From an uncultured Bacillota bacterium (GTDB lineage Bacteria > Bacillota_I > Bacilli_A > RF39 > UBA660), in NCBI GenBank assembly GCA_948466105.1, contig CAOJZR010000003.1, positions 1-15,654 on the forward strand: a DNA stretch of 15,654 bases, written 5' to 3'. Below the pieces are notes generated by a model. That model was not told the origin of the DNA. It ran no database searches and worked only from the letters and a program-made list of their open reading frames with translations. Each line of letters starts with the position of its first letter. Within the stretch, counting starts at the first letter, position 1. Shown in pieces: positions 6,243 to 13,131 of this stretch. Position numbers and translations under genes: made by a program.

Positions 6243-6818
6243 ATGTTAAATCCAATAAAGATAAATAAAAGTTTAGAACCTATTATAAGTGATGAAGCAC
6301 TAAAATATCACTATAATTATTATTTAAATGCATTAAATAAACTAAATCAATTAATTGGTTCATCTAGTTTTAAATCAGCTGATGCCATAATAGCTAATAT
6401 TGCAACTTTTAATGATAATCGTGATGATATTTTATATTATGCATCAAGTGTTAAAAATCATGAGATGTATTTCAATAATATCGGTAATTTAAATAAACCA
6501 AGTGGAAAACTACTAGATAAAATAAATAGTACTTATGAAAGCTATGATAATTTTAAAGCCGAGTTTAAAAAGACAGCTTCTAAATTAGTTGGAAGTGGTT
6601 ATACATATCTAGTTATGGATAAAAATGGGTTAAAAATCATTAATACTAGCAATGAAGATAATCCAATAACATATGGATTTATTCCACTTTTTAATATTGA
6701 TTTATTTGAACATGCTTATTTTCTAGATTATCATAATAATAGAAACGATTATATAGATGCCTTATTTTCGATTGCTGATTTTACTAACGCTAATGAAATA
6801 TACAAACAAAATCAATAA
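6243..6818 (+). CDS. Divergent Fe/Mn superoxide dismutase-family protein
   Basis: A 191-aa member of the Fe/Mn-SOD fold, which normally dismutates superoxide in the cytoplasm. The order of family blocks is clear: SLEPIISDEALKYHY, VKNHEMYFNN, KLVGSGYTYLV, and IDLFEHAYFLDY. All four metal ligands are present: H23, H73, D153 and H157, with E156 and Y159 of the dimer bridge region. Conserved second-shell positions are altered: the gateway Tyr (Tyr34 in E. coli SOD) aligns with L31, His30 with Y27, Gln69 (Fe type) with S69, the Mn-type Gln146 with E138, and two Trp positions are Tyr or Phe. Activity may therefore be weak, altered or absent. AGGGG at 6229-6233 is 9 nt before the ATG. Position upstream of a pbpA-type gene matches sodA of Bacillus. 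I leave the symbol blank because of the missing residues. Confidence 0.85.
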   Translation: MLNPIKINKSLEPIISDEALKYHYNYYLNALNKLNQLIGSSSFKSADAIIANIATFNDNRDDILYYASSVKNHEMYFNNIGNLNKPSGKLLDKINSTYESYDNFKAEFKKTASKLVGSGYTYLVMDKNGLKIINTSNEDNPITYGFIPLFNIDLFEHAYFLDYHNNRNDYIDALFSIADFTNANEIYKQNQ

Positions 6819-8877
6819 AAAATATAATTATTATAAAAAAAATCGTGATATAAAAGAAAAAATCGAAAAAAGGTACATAATTTTAATTGTTATTGTCATT
6901 GTTATAATGCTTACATTAGTTATTAAATTATTTTCTGTTCAAATTGTAAATAATGCTTATTATATAAAAAAAGTTGAAGAATTAAGTCAAGTTTATATTG
7001 ATGGACCAACAGCTCCACGAGGTAGAATTTATGATCGCAAAGGTCGTTTAATTGTTGATAATAGTCCAGTTAAAGTAATTTATTATAAGAAAAAAAGTGG
7101 TGTTAGTACTAAAGATGAAATTGATTATGCTTATAAAATGGCTAAGATGATTGAAATTGATTATAGTAAATTAACAAAAACTAATTTAAAAGAATTTTGG
7201 ATATTAAATAATAGTGATAAAGCCAAAGAAAAGATTACTGAAAATGAATGGCAAGCATTTGAAGAAAGAAAATTATCAAATAGTGATATTCAAAAACTGA
7301 AACTAGAACGTATTACAGATGATGAATTAGAGACTTATGATGCCCTTGATAAGGAAGCAGCATATATATACTACCTTATGAATACAGGTTATTCATATGA
7401 AGAAAAAATTATAAAAAATAAAGATGTTACTGATAATGAATATGCTTTAATTGGTGAAAATGTTGATAGTTTAAATGGCTTTGATACTAAATTAGATTGG
7501 CAACGAGTATATCCATATGGCGATGTTTTTAAAAGTATGTTAGGTAGTGTCTCAAAAAGTGAAAGTGGCATACCTTATGAACTTAAAGATTATTATTTAG
7601 AACAAGGTTATAGTTTAAATGATCGTGTTGGAACAAGTTATTTAGAATACCAATATGAAAGTGTTTTGCGTGGTACTAAGAATAAATATTTACTTAATGA
7701 TGATGGAAGCTATTCTTTAGTAAGTGAAGGTAAAAGAGGTAATGATGTTGTTCTTACAATTGACATTGAATTACAAAAAATGGTTGAAGACACAATTGTT
7801 GAATATTTAATTAGTGGTAAAAGTGAACCTAATACAGAATATTATGATAAATCATTTGTTATAATATCTAATCCTAATACTGGTGAGATTTTAGCAATGG
7901 CTGGTAAACAAATTGAAGAAACACCAGACGGATACAAAGTCTACGATTATACACCAGGTATTACAACTTCACCTGTTACTATTGGTTCAGCGGTAAAAGG
8001 TGCAAGTCATATTGTCGGGTATAATACAGGTGCACTTTCTGTTGGAGAAGTTCGTAATGATGCATGTATTAAAATAGCCGCTACTCCTCTTAAATGTTCA
8101 TGGACTAATACTTTAGGAAATATTAATGATATAACAGCTTTAAGACAATCATCAAATGTCTACCAATTTAAAACAGCTATTAATGTAGGAAAAGGAACAT
8201 ATATATATGATGAACCATTAAAAATTGATGAAGCAGCTTTTGATATATATCGAAGTACTTTTGCTGAATTTGGTCTTGGTGTTAAAACAGAAATTGATTT
8301 ACCTGTTGAAAGTTTAGGCTATAAAGGAACAAGTAAGTTAAGTGGACATTTGCTTGACTTTGCGATTGGTCAGTATGATACTTATACTCCTATTCAACTA
8401 TCACAATATGTGAATACTATTGCTAATGGTGGGTACCGTGTAAAACCATTTTTGCTAAAAGAAGTATATGAACCAACTACCACTCCACTTACTAATCAAA
8501 TAAGTAAAACGGAAGTAACAGTTTTAAACCATCTTAATACAGAAGAAGTCTATTTAAATAGAGTAAAAGAAGGATTTAAAGCAGTTATGACACCTGGAGG
8601 AACTGGTAGTGGCTATGTTGATATGGTTTATAAACCAGCTGGTAAAACAGGAACCAGTCAAAGTTTTATTGATACCAATAATGATGGTGTTGTTGATAAA
8701 GAAACTCTCACTAATACATTTGTTGCTTATGCACCATATGATGCCCCAACAGTAAGTTTTACTATTATTTCACCTAATATTAGTCATTATGATGGAGCCA
8801 CTAATTTTCAAAGCCGTGTAAATAAACGTTTAAGTAATGCCATAAGTAGTCGATATTTTCAAATTTATCCACAATAA
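6793..8877 (+). CDS. pbpA: Class B penicillin-binding protein, PbpA/PBP2-type transpeptidase
   Basis: Peptidoglycan DD-transpeptidase of the elongation (PbpA/PbpH) type. A basic N-terminus leads into one membrane anchor (about residues 28-48). The dimerisation domain begins with the APRGRIYDRKGRLIVDN box. The transpeptidase domain has S399-x-x-K402 (GSAVKGAS), S453-S-N455 (SSNVYQF) and K618-T-G620, all intact, so it should be active and beta-lactam binding. Blocks such as FGLGVKTEIDLP and GYKGTSKLSG are those of B. subtilis PbpA, and the 694-aa length is close to its roughly 716. ATG 6793 lies inside the SOD gene (26-nt overlap) with no clear ribosome site; another in-frame ATG at 6757 would add 12 residues. 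Translation by coupling to the SOD gene is likely. Its position after a SOD gene mirrors sodA-yqgE-pbpA. Confidence 0.93.
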   Translation: MKYTNKINKKYNYYKKNRDIKEKIEKRYIILIVIVIVIMLTLVIKLFSVQIVNNAYYIKKVEELSQVYIDGPTAPRGRIYDRKGRLIVDNSPVKVIYYKKKSGVSTKDEIDYAYKMAKMIEIDYSKLTKTNLKEFWILNNSDKAKEKITENEWQAFEERKLSNSDIQKLKLERITDDELETYDALDKEAAYIYYLMNTGYSYEEKIIKNKDVTDNEYALIGENVDSLNGFDTKLDWQRVYPYGDVFKSMLGSVSKSESGIPYELKDYYLEQGYSLNDRVGTSYLEYQYESVLRGTKNKYLLNDDGSYSLVSEGKRGNDVVLTIDIELQKMVEDTIVEYLISGKSEPNTEYYDKSFVIISNPNTGEILAMAGKQIEETPDGYKVYDYTPGITTSPVTIGSAVKGASHIVGYNTGALSVGEVRNDACIKIAATPLKCSWTNTLGNINDITALRQSSNVYQFKTAINVGKGTYIYDEPLKIDEAAFDIYRSTFAEFGLGVKTEIDLPVESLGYKGTSKLSGHLLDFAIGQYDTYTPIQLSQYVNTIANGGYRVKPFLLKEVYEPTTTPLTNQISKTEVTVLNHLNTEEVYLNRVKEGFKAVMTPGGTGSGYVDMVYKPAGKTGTSQSFIDTNNDGVVDKETLTNTFVAYAPYDAPTVSFTIISPNISHYDGATNFQSRVNKRLSNAISSRYFQIYPQ

Positions 8878-8880
8878 TAG

Positions 8881-8908
8881 TTGAATTATTGTAATATTTT
8901 GGTATAAT
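8881..8908 (+). promoter_or_regulatory. Strong promoter of rpmG-efp
   Basis: TTGAAT at 8881-8886, 16-nt spacer ending in TGG, then consensus TATAAT at 8903-8908; the TGn makes it an extended -10 promoter. The start would be near 8915, directly before the ribosome site AAAGGAGGG (8925-8933). Best promoter match in the window. Confidence 0.75.
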
Positions 8909-8938
8909 TAGAATTGACATTTATAAAGGAGGGAAGTT

Positions 8939-9106
8939 ATGGCAAAAAAGGGTGAAGCAAGAGAAAGAATTACACTTGCATGTACAGTTTGTAAAAATGA
9001 AAACTACCGTACTGAAAAAAATAAAAAAAATACGACTGAACGTTTAGAATTACAAAAGTATTGTCCAAAATGTAGAAAGTCAACAATACATAAAGAGAAA
9101 AAATAG
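8939..9106 (+). CDS. rpmG: 50S ribosomal protein L33, zinc-ribbon (C+) form
   Basis: A 55-aa basic protein of the large ribosomal subunit. Start [15 protein letters not shown], then C15-x-x-C18 and C42-x-x-C45 form the zinc ribbon that defines the C+ paralogue; [19 protein letters not shown] is the standard L33 core. The ATG at 8939 is preceded by a near-perfect ribosome site AAAGGAGGG (8925-8933) with 5-nt spacing. It ends at TAG 9104-9106, 15 nt before efp, so the two share a transcript from the promoter at 8881-8908. Organisms with both C+ and C- copies switch between them on zinc supply; whether a C- copy exists elsewhere cannot be seen here. B. subtilis rpmGA lies in the same chromosomal neighbourhood. 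Confidence 0.96.
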   Translation: MAKKGEARERITLACTVCKNENYRTEKNKKNTTERLELQKYCPKCRKSTIHKEKK

Positions 9107-9121
9107 AAATGAGGTAATGTC

Positions 9122-9679
9122 ATGTTTAATATAAATGATATTAAAAATGGAATGACATTTATTTTCGAAGGAAATATTTATGTTGTTTTAGAATTTTTAC
9201 ACGTTAAACCGGGAAAAGGTGCAGCTTTTGTTAAAGCCAAACTTAAAAATTTAAGAACTGGATCAATTGTGGAAAAGACTTTTAATACCAGCATTAAATT
9301 AGAAAAAGCTATGATTAGTAAGCAAGGAATGCAATATTTATATGCAACAGGTGATACTTATAACTTTATGAATATGCAAACATTTGAACAAATGGACTTA
9401 ACTAATGAGCAGTTAGGTGAAGATGCCAAATATTTAAAAGAAGGCTTAAATGTTGATGTTACTTTTTATGAAGGTGAAATGTTAGGAATAACTTTACCTG
9501 AAAAGATTGAATATTTAGTTACTGAAACAGAACCTGCTGTAAAAGGTAATACAACTAATAATGCTCAAAAAGATGCGACTATGGAAAATGGGTTAAAAGT
9601 AAGAGTACCACTTTTCATAAATCAAGGTGAAAAAATTATAGTTTCAACTAAAGATGGAAAATATGACTCAAGAGCCTAA
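9122..9679 (+). CDS. efp: Translation elongation factor P
   Basis: EF-P binds the ribosome between P and E sites and relieves stalling on polyproline runs. The 185-aa length equals the family norm. The N-terminal KOW-like domain has the modification loop KPGKGAAFV with K32 at the tip, the residue that is post-translationally modified in Bacillus (5-aminopentanol) or E. coli (lysylation at K34). Two OB-type domains follow, with the YLYATGDTYNFM block and the C-terminal signature ending GEKIIVSTKDGKYDSR. GAGGT at 9111-9115 lies 6 nt upstream of the ATG. It is second in an operon with rpmG. No modification enzyme is encoded in the window, though K32 rather than Arg argues for the Lys-modified or unmodified class. 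The stop codon lies inside its terminator. Confidence 0.98.
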   Translation: MFNINDIKNGMTFIFEGNIYVVLEFLHVKPGKGAAFVKAKLKNLRTGSIVEKTFNTSIKLEKAMISKQGMQYLYATGDTYNFMNMQTFEQMDLTNEQLGEDAKYLKEGLNVDVTFYEGEMLGITLPEKIEYLVTETEPAVKGNTTNNAQKDATMENGLKVRVPLFINQGEKIIVSTKDGKYDSRA

Positions 9680-9693
9680 AAGGCTCTTTTTTT
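9670..9693 (+). terminator. Rho-independent terminator of rpmG-efp
   Basis: AAGAGCCT (9670-9677) pairs with AGGCTCTT (9681-9688) around a 3-nt loop, followed by T residues to 9693. The stem has four G-C pairs, the strongest in the window, and contains the end of efp including its TAA (9677-9679). Confidence 0.9.
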
Positions 9694-9771
9694 GTAGATG
9701 ATTTTTAGTATATTAAAATCTATTTATTGTATGATTATCATGAAAAATATATTTATTTATGTTCACTTTTT

Positions 9772-9780
9772 TGTTATACT
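9772..9780 (+). promoter_or_regulatory. Extended -10 promoter of the 9799 gene
   Basis: TGTTATACT at 9772-9780: TATACT with the TGn extension; the -35 region is T-rich but lacks TTG at the right distance. Initiation near 9787 would give a leader of about 12 nt, containing AAAAGGAG (9785-9792) or cutting into it. Confidence 0.5.
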
Positions 9781-9798
9781 AAACAAAAGGAGTAAGCT

Positions 9799-11238
9799 AT
9801 GAAAAAGAATTGGCCATATTTAATTATTTTTTTATTGTTTGAAATTATACTATTTTTAAGTCCTATATCTGGAGATGACTGGGGGAATTATCTTATTGGA
9901 GAAACAGGAATTTATCACTCCATAGGTAATGCAGTAGGGATGTATTTTGATTGGGAAGGACGATTTGTAAGCCGTATTTTGATTAATATTTTAACCTATC
10001 ATAAAATTCTTTGGAATATAGTAAATGGGCTATCTCTTACCATTAGTGTTTACTACTTAAAAAAATTAATAAATCCTATTAATAATCAAATAACTTTTCT
10101 ATTGATTCTAAATATTTTATTGTTTATGAATATTTATACATTTTCTCAAGTAATTGTTTGGATAGCTGGAAATGTTACATATACTTTAGTTATACCTTTG
10201 TTACTTTACTATTTTTATACAGTTCTTAATACTAAGGATAAAGGTAAAATAATTGGACTAATACTTTTTTTAAATATAATTATTCCAATGTTTGTTGAAC
10301 ATATGGGTTTAATTTTAGTTATTTTCAATTTATATATTATGTTTAAAGATCTGATCATTAATAAAAGTCAAAATAAACGATATTTTTTATATTTTATCAT
10401 TTCCTTATTAAGTTTTATTATAATGTTTATAAGTCCTGGTTCTTTAAAACGAGCTAGTATTGAAAATATAGCTTTTAATAATCTGTCCTTTATTGGTAAA
10501 ATGTTAAGCAATCTTTCTAATTTTATCTACTATACTTTTATTAGTAATATTTATACAATTATATTAATGATTATAGCTAATGCTTATTTAATAAAAAATA
10601 ATTTTAAAAACCAAAAAATAAAGATATTTTTATATTTGTTCTTTTTAGTTATACCATTTATAATAATACTTATATCACTACTTAATCATTTTGTTACTAA
10701 TTCCTTTTTAAATAGCTTAAATCAAAATAATATTTTTATTCAAAGTTATTTTATATCGTATATTACTTTTGATATTATTATGTTTATATTGATATTTAAA
10801 GAACAGAGTTTTACTTATCTTTTAGGAATTTTGGCTAATACAATTATGCTTCTTTCCCCAACATGGGGATATCGTACTGGTTTTTTTACCTATGTTTTTT
10901 TAAGTTTAGCTTTTATCATGGTTATTGATAAATATTATAAAGAGAAAAAGACATTAAATATTTTGCTTTTTTTAGTAGTTATATTATCTTTTAGTTTCTA
11001 TATATTTTTATATATAAATATTTATCAAGCTAATTATGAAAGAAAAAAAAGTATTGAAAAACAAAAAAATAATGATGTTATTGTAATAGAACGTTTTCCT
11101 TATTTTGCTAATTGTAACATTAATCCAGAAAATACATATCATTTAACTAAATTTAAGGAGTATTATAAAATTGATGCTAATGCAAATATTAAATTAGTTG
11201 ATGGGAAATGGTTATTTAAAATAATATATCAAAAATAA
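9799..11238 (+). CDS. Polytopic membrane protein, DUF6056-like (possible GT-C glycosyltransferase)
   Basis: A 479-aa, highly hydrophobic protein with roughly eleven to thirteen membrane helices and a short soluble tail (about residues 425-479). After the first helix comes SGDDWGNYL with D26-D27-W28, then FDWEGRFVSRIL; further on, FVEHMG, a SPGSLKRAS loop and SPTWGYRTGFF. This arrangement resembles the DUF6056 family of Firmicutes membrane proteins, and the paired acidic residues in the first outer loop are the classic place of the catalytic Asp in GT-C lipid-linked-sugar glycosyltransferases. A role in adding sugars to a wall or surface polymer is therefore plausible, not shown. AAAAGGAG at 9785-9792 precedes the ATG by 6 nt. 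It has its own promoter and no glycan-gene neighbours, so context gives no substrate. Confidence 0.6.
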   Translation: MKKNWPYLIIFLLFEIILFLSPISGDDWGNYLIGETGIYHSIGNAVGMYFDWEGRFVSRILINILTYHKILWNIVNGLSLTISVYYLKKLINPINNQITFLLILNILLFMNIYTFSQVIVWIAGNVTYTLVIPLLLYYFYTVLNTKDKGKIIGLILFLNIIIPMFVEHMGLILVIFNLYIMFKDLIINKSQNKRYFLYFIISLLSFIIMFISPGSLKRASIENIAFNNLSFIGKMLSNLSNFIYYTFISNIYTIILMIIANAYLIKNNFKNQKIKIFLYLFFLVIPFIIILISLLNHFVTNSFLNSLNQNNIFIQSYFISYITFDIIMFILIFKEQSFTYLLGILANTIMLLSPTWGYRTGFFTYVFLSLAFIMVIDKYYKEKKTLNILLFLVVILSFSFYIFLYINIYQANYERKKSIEKQKNNDVIVIERFPYFANCNINPENTYHLTKFKEYYKIDANANIKLVDGKWLFKIIYQK

Positions 11239-11281
11239 TAAATATAAGTTAATATTAAAATAAAGATACATCTTATTCTAT

Positions 11282-11303
11282 TATGAAAGAGATAATTTTC
11301 ATA
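11282..11303. repeat. Short inverted repeat in the 11239-11408 gap
   Basis: TATGAAA (11282-11288) and TTTCATA (11297-11303) with an 8-nt loop. No T run follows, so it is not a standard terminator; it might be a protein site or chance. The rest of this 170-nt gap has no reading frame of note. Confidence 0.3.
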
Positions 11304-11330
11304 TAATTAAAACAAATTAATGTAAATTTT

Positions 11331-11367
11331 AAAAGAAAAGGTACTAATAAAATCTTTCTTTTTTTTT
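11331..11367 (+). terminator. Weak terminator candidate
   Basis: AAAAGAAA (11331-11338) can pair with TTTCTTTT (11355-11362) over a 16-nt loop, with T residues to 11367. Only one G-C pair; the T run may instead simply be promoter-upstream DNA of the next gene. Confidence 0.3.
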
Positions 11368-11377
11368 ACTTTTGCGC

Positions 11378-11383
11378 TATACT
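11378..11383 (+). promoter_or_regulatory. Promoter -10 of the 11409 gene
   Basis: TATACT at 11378-11383 with a poor -35 (TTTCTT at 11355-11360, 17-nt spacer). The start would be near 11390, before AAGGGG at 11397-11402. Confidence 0.45.
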
Positions 11384-11408
11384 AAATATAGAAGATAAGG
11401 GGAATAAT

Positions 11409-13001
11409 ATGATACTAAGAAAACCATATGCATTTTTAATCAAGCATTTTAAACTTTTACACATTATCCTAACAATATTAATATCTTATTCAGTATATAA
11501 AACAAATCTCATTATTCATTTTTTTAATGAGTATATTAGTTCTAGTGATGTCATAATAGGTAGTGCTGTAAGAGTTAGTCTTTTTAATGGCCTTGTTTTC
11601 TTTGTGCCTTTTTTAGTTGTAATCTTTTCTATTATTTTATTAGCAGTTATGTATAATAAAAAAAAGCCTTTTCTTTTTTATATACTAGTTATATTAGTAA
11701 ATATAATTAGTATAGCTATCTATGGTATTGCTTATTCAAATGTTCTAGTAATGCAAAATACCCTTATCAATGTAAGGACTGCAAGTTTAATTAGAGATTT
11801 TCTTTATATTGAGCTTATTATGCAAACTGTAATTGTAATTATATCAACTATTCGAGCAACAGGTTTTGATATCAAAAAATTTAATTTTGTCAAAGATTTG
11901 CAGGATCTTGAAATAGATATTAAAGACCGTGAAGAATTTGAAGTTGATGTTAGTTTTGATACTAACCGTTTCAATAGACATCTAAGAAGGGGTTATCGCT
12001 ATATAAAATATGTTTATATTGAAAATCAATTTTTAATCCATTTATCACTTTCTTTAATATGTGCGACAGTATGTTTTATTATTTATTTTAATTTGACTAT
12101 CTATCAAAAGACTTATAACCAGCAAAGTGCTTTTTCGACCAATAGTTTTATTATGCATGTAGAAAATACCTATGTCACCAATACTGATTATCAAAATAAA
12201 AAGCTAAATGACAATTATTTAGTAGTTGTTGAGGTAGCTTTGAAAACTAATTATGGTGTAAAAGAATTTGATGTTGAGTCACTTGATTTGAAAATAAATG
12301 ATCAGCACTTTAAACATACTATCAAATATAAAGATAAAATGTTTGATTTAGGAAATACATATATAAATCAAGAAATAAATAATAAATTTAGTAATTATAC
12401 CTTTACTTTTGAGATACCAAGTTCATTAATAAATGAACCAATGACTTTAAGATATATCAATGAAATCGATTATCTAGGTAAAAATCTTCAACCTAAATAT
12501 GTGCGAGTAAAACTTGAGCCTAAAGATCTAAAAACAGTTAAGAAACAGGATCAAACTTTACAAAATGTATTTAGTTTAAATGATAGTTCATTTAAAGATG
12601 CTAGCGTAAGAATAGATAGTTATGAAATACAAGATAAGTATAAATTAGAATATAGTTTTTGTGCTAAAAAAGATGTTTGTTATACATCTTATGAATACAT
12701 TGTACCAAGCTCTTTAAATAATTATGAAAAAACACTATTAAAACTAACTGGATCATTTGAATTAAATAATAATGCAATTAAAAATATATATAATTTATAT
12801 GATTTGATAGAGTATTTTGGTGTTTTAGAGTATACTATAAATGATGAGGCAAAAACACGAGATATTGCTTTTAAACGAGCTAATTCGACTAAAGATACCA
12901 ATACATACTATATAGAAGTTTTAAAAGAAGTCAAAAATGCTACAAAAATTGATTTAAAAATAGTTTTAAGAAATTATGAGTATATTTATCATTTGAAATA
13001 G
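11409..13001 (+). CDS. Multi-pass membrane protein with large extracytoplasmic domain, unknown
   Basis: A 530-aa protein I do not recognise. The N-terminal part has four likely helices (about residues 17-36, 58-80, 87-110 and 128-147). A charged cytoplasmic segment follows (about 150-205, rich in Asp, Glu and Arg), then a fifth helix (about 208-230). The remaining 300 residues are soluble and beta-strand-like, with alternating hydrophobic residues; the stretch NDNYLVVVEVALKTNYG onward resembles Ig-like exported domains of the DUF4352 sort, but only in style. With an odd number of helices and a cytoplasmic N-terminus, the C-terminal part would be outside. It contains two Cys close together (C-AKKDV-C) that could form a disulfide. 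AAGGGG at 11397-11402 supports the start. It is monocistronic, ending in its own terminator before lon. Role unknown. Confidence 0.6.
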   Translation: MILRKPYAFLIKHFKLLHIILTILISYSVYKTNLIIHFFNEYISSSDVIIGSAVRVSLFNGLVFFVPFLVVIFSIILLAVMYNKKKPFLFYILVILVNIISIAIYGIAYSNVLVMQNTLINVRTASLIRDFLYIELIMQTVIVIISTIRATGFDIKKFNFVKDLQDLEIDIKDREEFEVDVSFDTNRFNRHLRRGYRYIKYVYIENQFLIHLSLSLICATVCFIIYFNLTIYQKTYNQQSAFSTNSFIMHVENTYVTNTDYQNKKLNDNYLVVVEVALKTNYGVKEFDVESLDLKINDQHFKHTIKYKDKMFDLGNTYINQEINNKFSNYTFTFEIPSSLINEPMTLRYINEIDYLGKNLQPKYVRVKLEPKDLKTVKKQDQTLQNVFSLNDSSFKDASVRIDSYEIQDKYKLEYSFCAKKDVCYTSYEYIVPSSLNNYEKTLLKLTGSFELNNNAIKNIYNLYDLIEYFGVLEYTINDEAKTRDIAFKRANSTKDTNTYYIEVLKEVKNATKIDLKIVLRNYEYIYHLK

Positions 13002-13021
13002 GATATTGATGTCCTTTTTTT
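13000..13021 (+). terminator. Rho-independent terminator before lon
   Basis: AGGATA (13000-13005) pairs with TGTCCT (13010-13015) around a TTGA loop, with one T-G wobble, then T residues to 13021. It overlaps the TAG of the upstream gene. Confidence 0.75.
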
Positions 13022-13070
13022 CTTTATTTACAAAGGGAAATCAATAGTTTCTTTTTTTTTGGAATTTAAC

Positions 13071-13111
13071 TAGACTTTTATAATATTTTGTACTATAATA
13101 AAAAACGTTTT
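13071..13111 (+). promoter_or_regulatory. Promoter of lon with palindrome at the start point
   Basis: TAGACT (13071-13076), 17-nt spacer, TATAAT (13094-13099). Immediately after, AAAACGTTTT (13102-13111) is a perfect 10-bp palindrome covering the expected start near 13106, a position suited to a repressor. No CIRCE or CtsR heptad repeat was seen. The ribosome site GAGGGGG lies at 13118-13124. Confidence 0.6.
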
Positions 13112-13131
13112 CCAAAAGAGGGGGAAAAAAA

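Noticed and set aside
7389..7571. 60-codon minus-strand frame
   Set aside because: Inside the penicillin-binding protein gene, no ribosome site or recognisable content.
13108..13128. RNA thermometer hiding the lon ribosome site
   Set aside because: The hairpin is only 6 bp and the GAGGG core falls in the loop, not the stem, so it would not hide the site.
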